A stretch of 64,000 bases of DNA. Source: Verrucomicrobium spinosum DSM 4136 = JCM 18804 (lineage in GTDB: Bacteria > Verrucomicrobiota > Verrucomicrobiia > Verrucomicrobiales > Verrucomicrobiaceae). The stretch is taken from assembly GCF_000172155.1 (NCBI RefSeq), contig NZ_ABIZ01000001.1, positions 5,179,105-5,243,104 on the forward strand, given 5' to 3'. Both the position numbers and the translations under genes were made by a program. The notes under the pieces were generated by a model that worked only from the letters and a program-made list of their open reading frames with translations, did not search any database and had not been told where the DNA came from. Shown here piece after piece: positions 63,297 through 64,000 of this stretch (the first letter of the stretch is position 1; each line of letters begins with the position of its first letter).

Positions 63297-64000
63297 ACCG
63301 GCCCAATGACCCCTGGGATGCCCTGCTGGGCCGCTACCTGGCGGGCCAGATGAACGCGGATGACCGCCGGATGCTGAATGAGCGCCTGCGCCACGATCCG
63401 GCGGCACGACGGGATTTTGCCGAGATGCTCAACGTGGACTCCGCGCTGGCCGTGGCAGCTGCGGGCACCCGGGAGGAAAGACTGGCCAGGGCAATCAGGA
63501 ACAAACGCCTGACCTGGATTGGCGCCACCATCGCCACCGCCCTGATCCTGATCTTCACCTTGGGTTGGTGGGTGATGCAGGAGGATCGTGCGCCCTTTGC
63601 CACAGTGATCACTTCCCAGGGAACGGAATGGAGCGGCCCCACCGCGGTACGAGGAAAGATGCAACACATCCAGACTGGGGCCGTAGGCTTCCAGACGGCC
63701 ACAGGCAACCGCGTCATCGTGGAAGGTCCGGCCACGTTCCGGTTCACTTCAGCGCAGGAACTGCGGCTCGATCACGGCAGGGTCCTGGCCATGGTCTCCC
63801 CGGAGGGCAAGGGCTTCACCGTGGTGACACCTGCGGGCAAGATTGTTGACCATGGCACCGAGTTCGGTGTGGACGTGGATGCCGACGGCTCCGCAGAGGT
63901 GCAGGTGTACCTGGGGGCGGTGGTGATCACCCCCAAGCGTCAGGGCAGTCATCGCAGCCTCACCAAGGGCGAGGCCCTGACCATGCCCGGCGATGGCTCG
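63293..64000 (+). CDS. FecR-like membrane anti-sigma/regulator protein (partial, C-terminus off window)
   Basis: The visible 236 residues include a cytoplasmic N-terminal part ([20 protein letters not shown]) typical of FecR-type anti-sigma proteins, and one transmembrane helix (~74-94, [20 protein letters not shown]). A FecR-type periplasmic beta domain follows ([20 protein letters not shown], then [20 protein letters not shown]). The gene continues past the window; many homologues end in a LamG-like domain. It is coupled to the upstream ECF sigma gene. Confidence 0.87.
   Translation, partial: MNRPNDPWDALLGRYLAGQMNADDRRMLNERLRHDPAARRDFAEMLNVDSALAVAAAGTREERLARAIRNKRLTWIGATIATALILIFTLGWWVMQEDRAPFATVITSQGTEWSGPTAVRGKMQHIQTGAVGFQTATGNRVIVEGPATFRFTSAQELRLDHGRVLAMVSPEGKGFTVVTPAGKIVDHGTEFGVDVDADGSAEVQVYLGAVVITPKRQGSHRSLTKGEALTMPGDGS

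Overview
The window is GC-rich DNA that looks like a chromosomal segment of a Verrucomicrobiota bacterium, close to the Verrucomicrobium/Prosthecobacter/Roseimicrobium group. This assignment is an inference. It rests on a 2,073-residue beta-strand-repeat surface protein with a PEP-CTERM tail, an ECF sigma factor paired with a FecR-like membrane anti-sigma protein, a type II glutamine synthetase, Tat-exported Gfo/Idh/MocA and SGNH enzymes, scarce Shine-Dalgarno sequences, and intergenic regions full of short dispersed palindromic repeats. Two core genes, rplI and dnaB, mark the segment as chromosomal. I see no rRNA, tRNA, CRISPR array, prophage or transposase gene.

Layout. 1-9.7 kb: an AraC regulator divergent from an SDR oxidoreductase, an Ahr-type aldehyde reductase, a cyclic-nucleotide-domain/thioredoxin-reductase-like fusion, a minus-strand group (acyltransferase 3, SCP2 protein, membrane-anchored protein) and an exported SGNH hydrolase. 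9.7-12.6 kb: a 783-nt group II intron without an ORF sits inside a dispersed repeat, followed by an octamer array and an ECF42-type sigma factor with its DGPF partner. 12.7-18.4 kb: an NAD-dependent epimerase-like gene divergent from a TetR regulator, then a menaquinone cluster (menB-menA-menC-menE, minus strand). 18.5-31.3 kb: mnmA, an exported ClpP-like protease, a NUDIX hydrolase, rplI, dnaB, nagZ, a TPR protein, a zinc-ribbon coiled-coil protein and an MFS transporter. 31.3-34.2 kb: an SMP-30 family protein and an aspartase carrying an N-terminal cyclic-nucleotide-like domain. 34.6-40.9 kb: the giant surface protein. 41.1-44.3 kb: an SPFH protein with a zinc-ribbon membrane partner. 44.9-49.8 kb: a four-gene BMP-type (purine nucleoside) ABC importer. 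49.8-53.0 kb: a duplicated two-gene module, GYF-like membrane protein plus zinc-ribbon membrane protein. 53.1-64 kb: a coiled-coil protein, an exported oxidoreductase, a DUF4062-like protein, a PhnA/YjdM protein, a PP2C phosphatase overlapping a very small kinase-like protein, glnII, pgeF, an alpha/beta hydrolase, a GNAT, an L,D-transpeptidase lipoprotein, 143-bp tandem repeats, and an ECF sigma/FecR pair that runs off the end.

How the parts connect. Near-consensus sigma-54 (-24/-12) promoter sequences lie upstream of glnII, of the BMP-type ABC importer and of the exported ClpP-like protease. The first two suggest a nitrogen-responsive set covering ammonium assimilation and scavenging of nitrogen-rich nucleosides. 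The strongest single discovery is the group II intron. Its 5' GTGCG, domain V, domain VI with a bulged A at -7, and both junctions agree, and two uninterrupted copies of its target repeat elsewhere in the window give the empty-site sequence.
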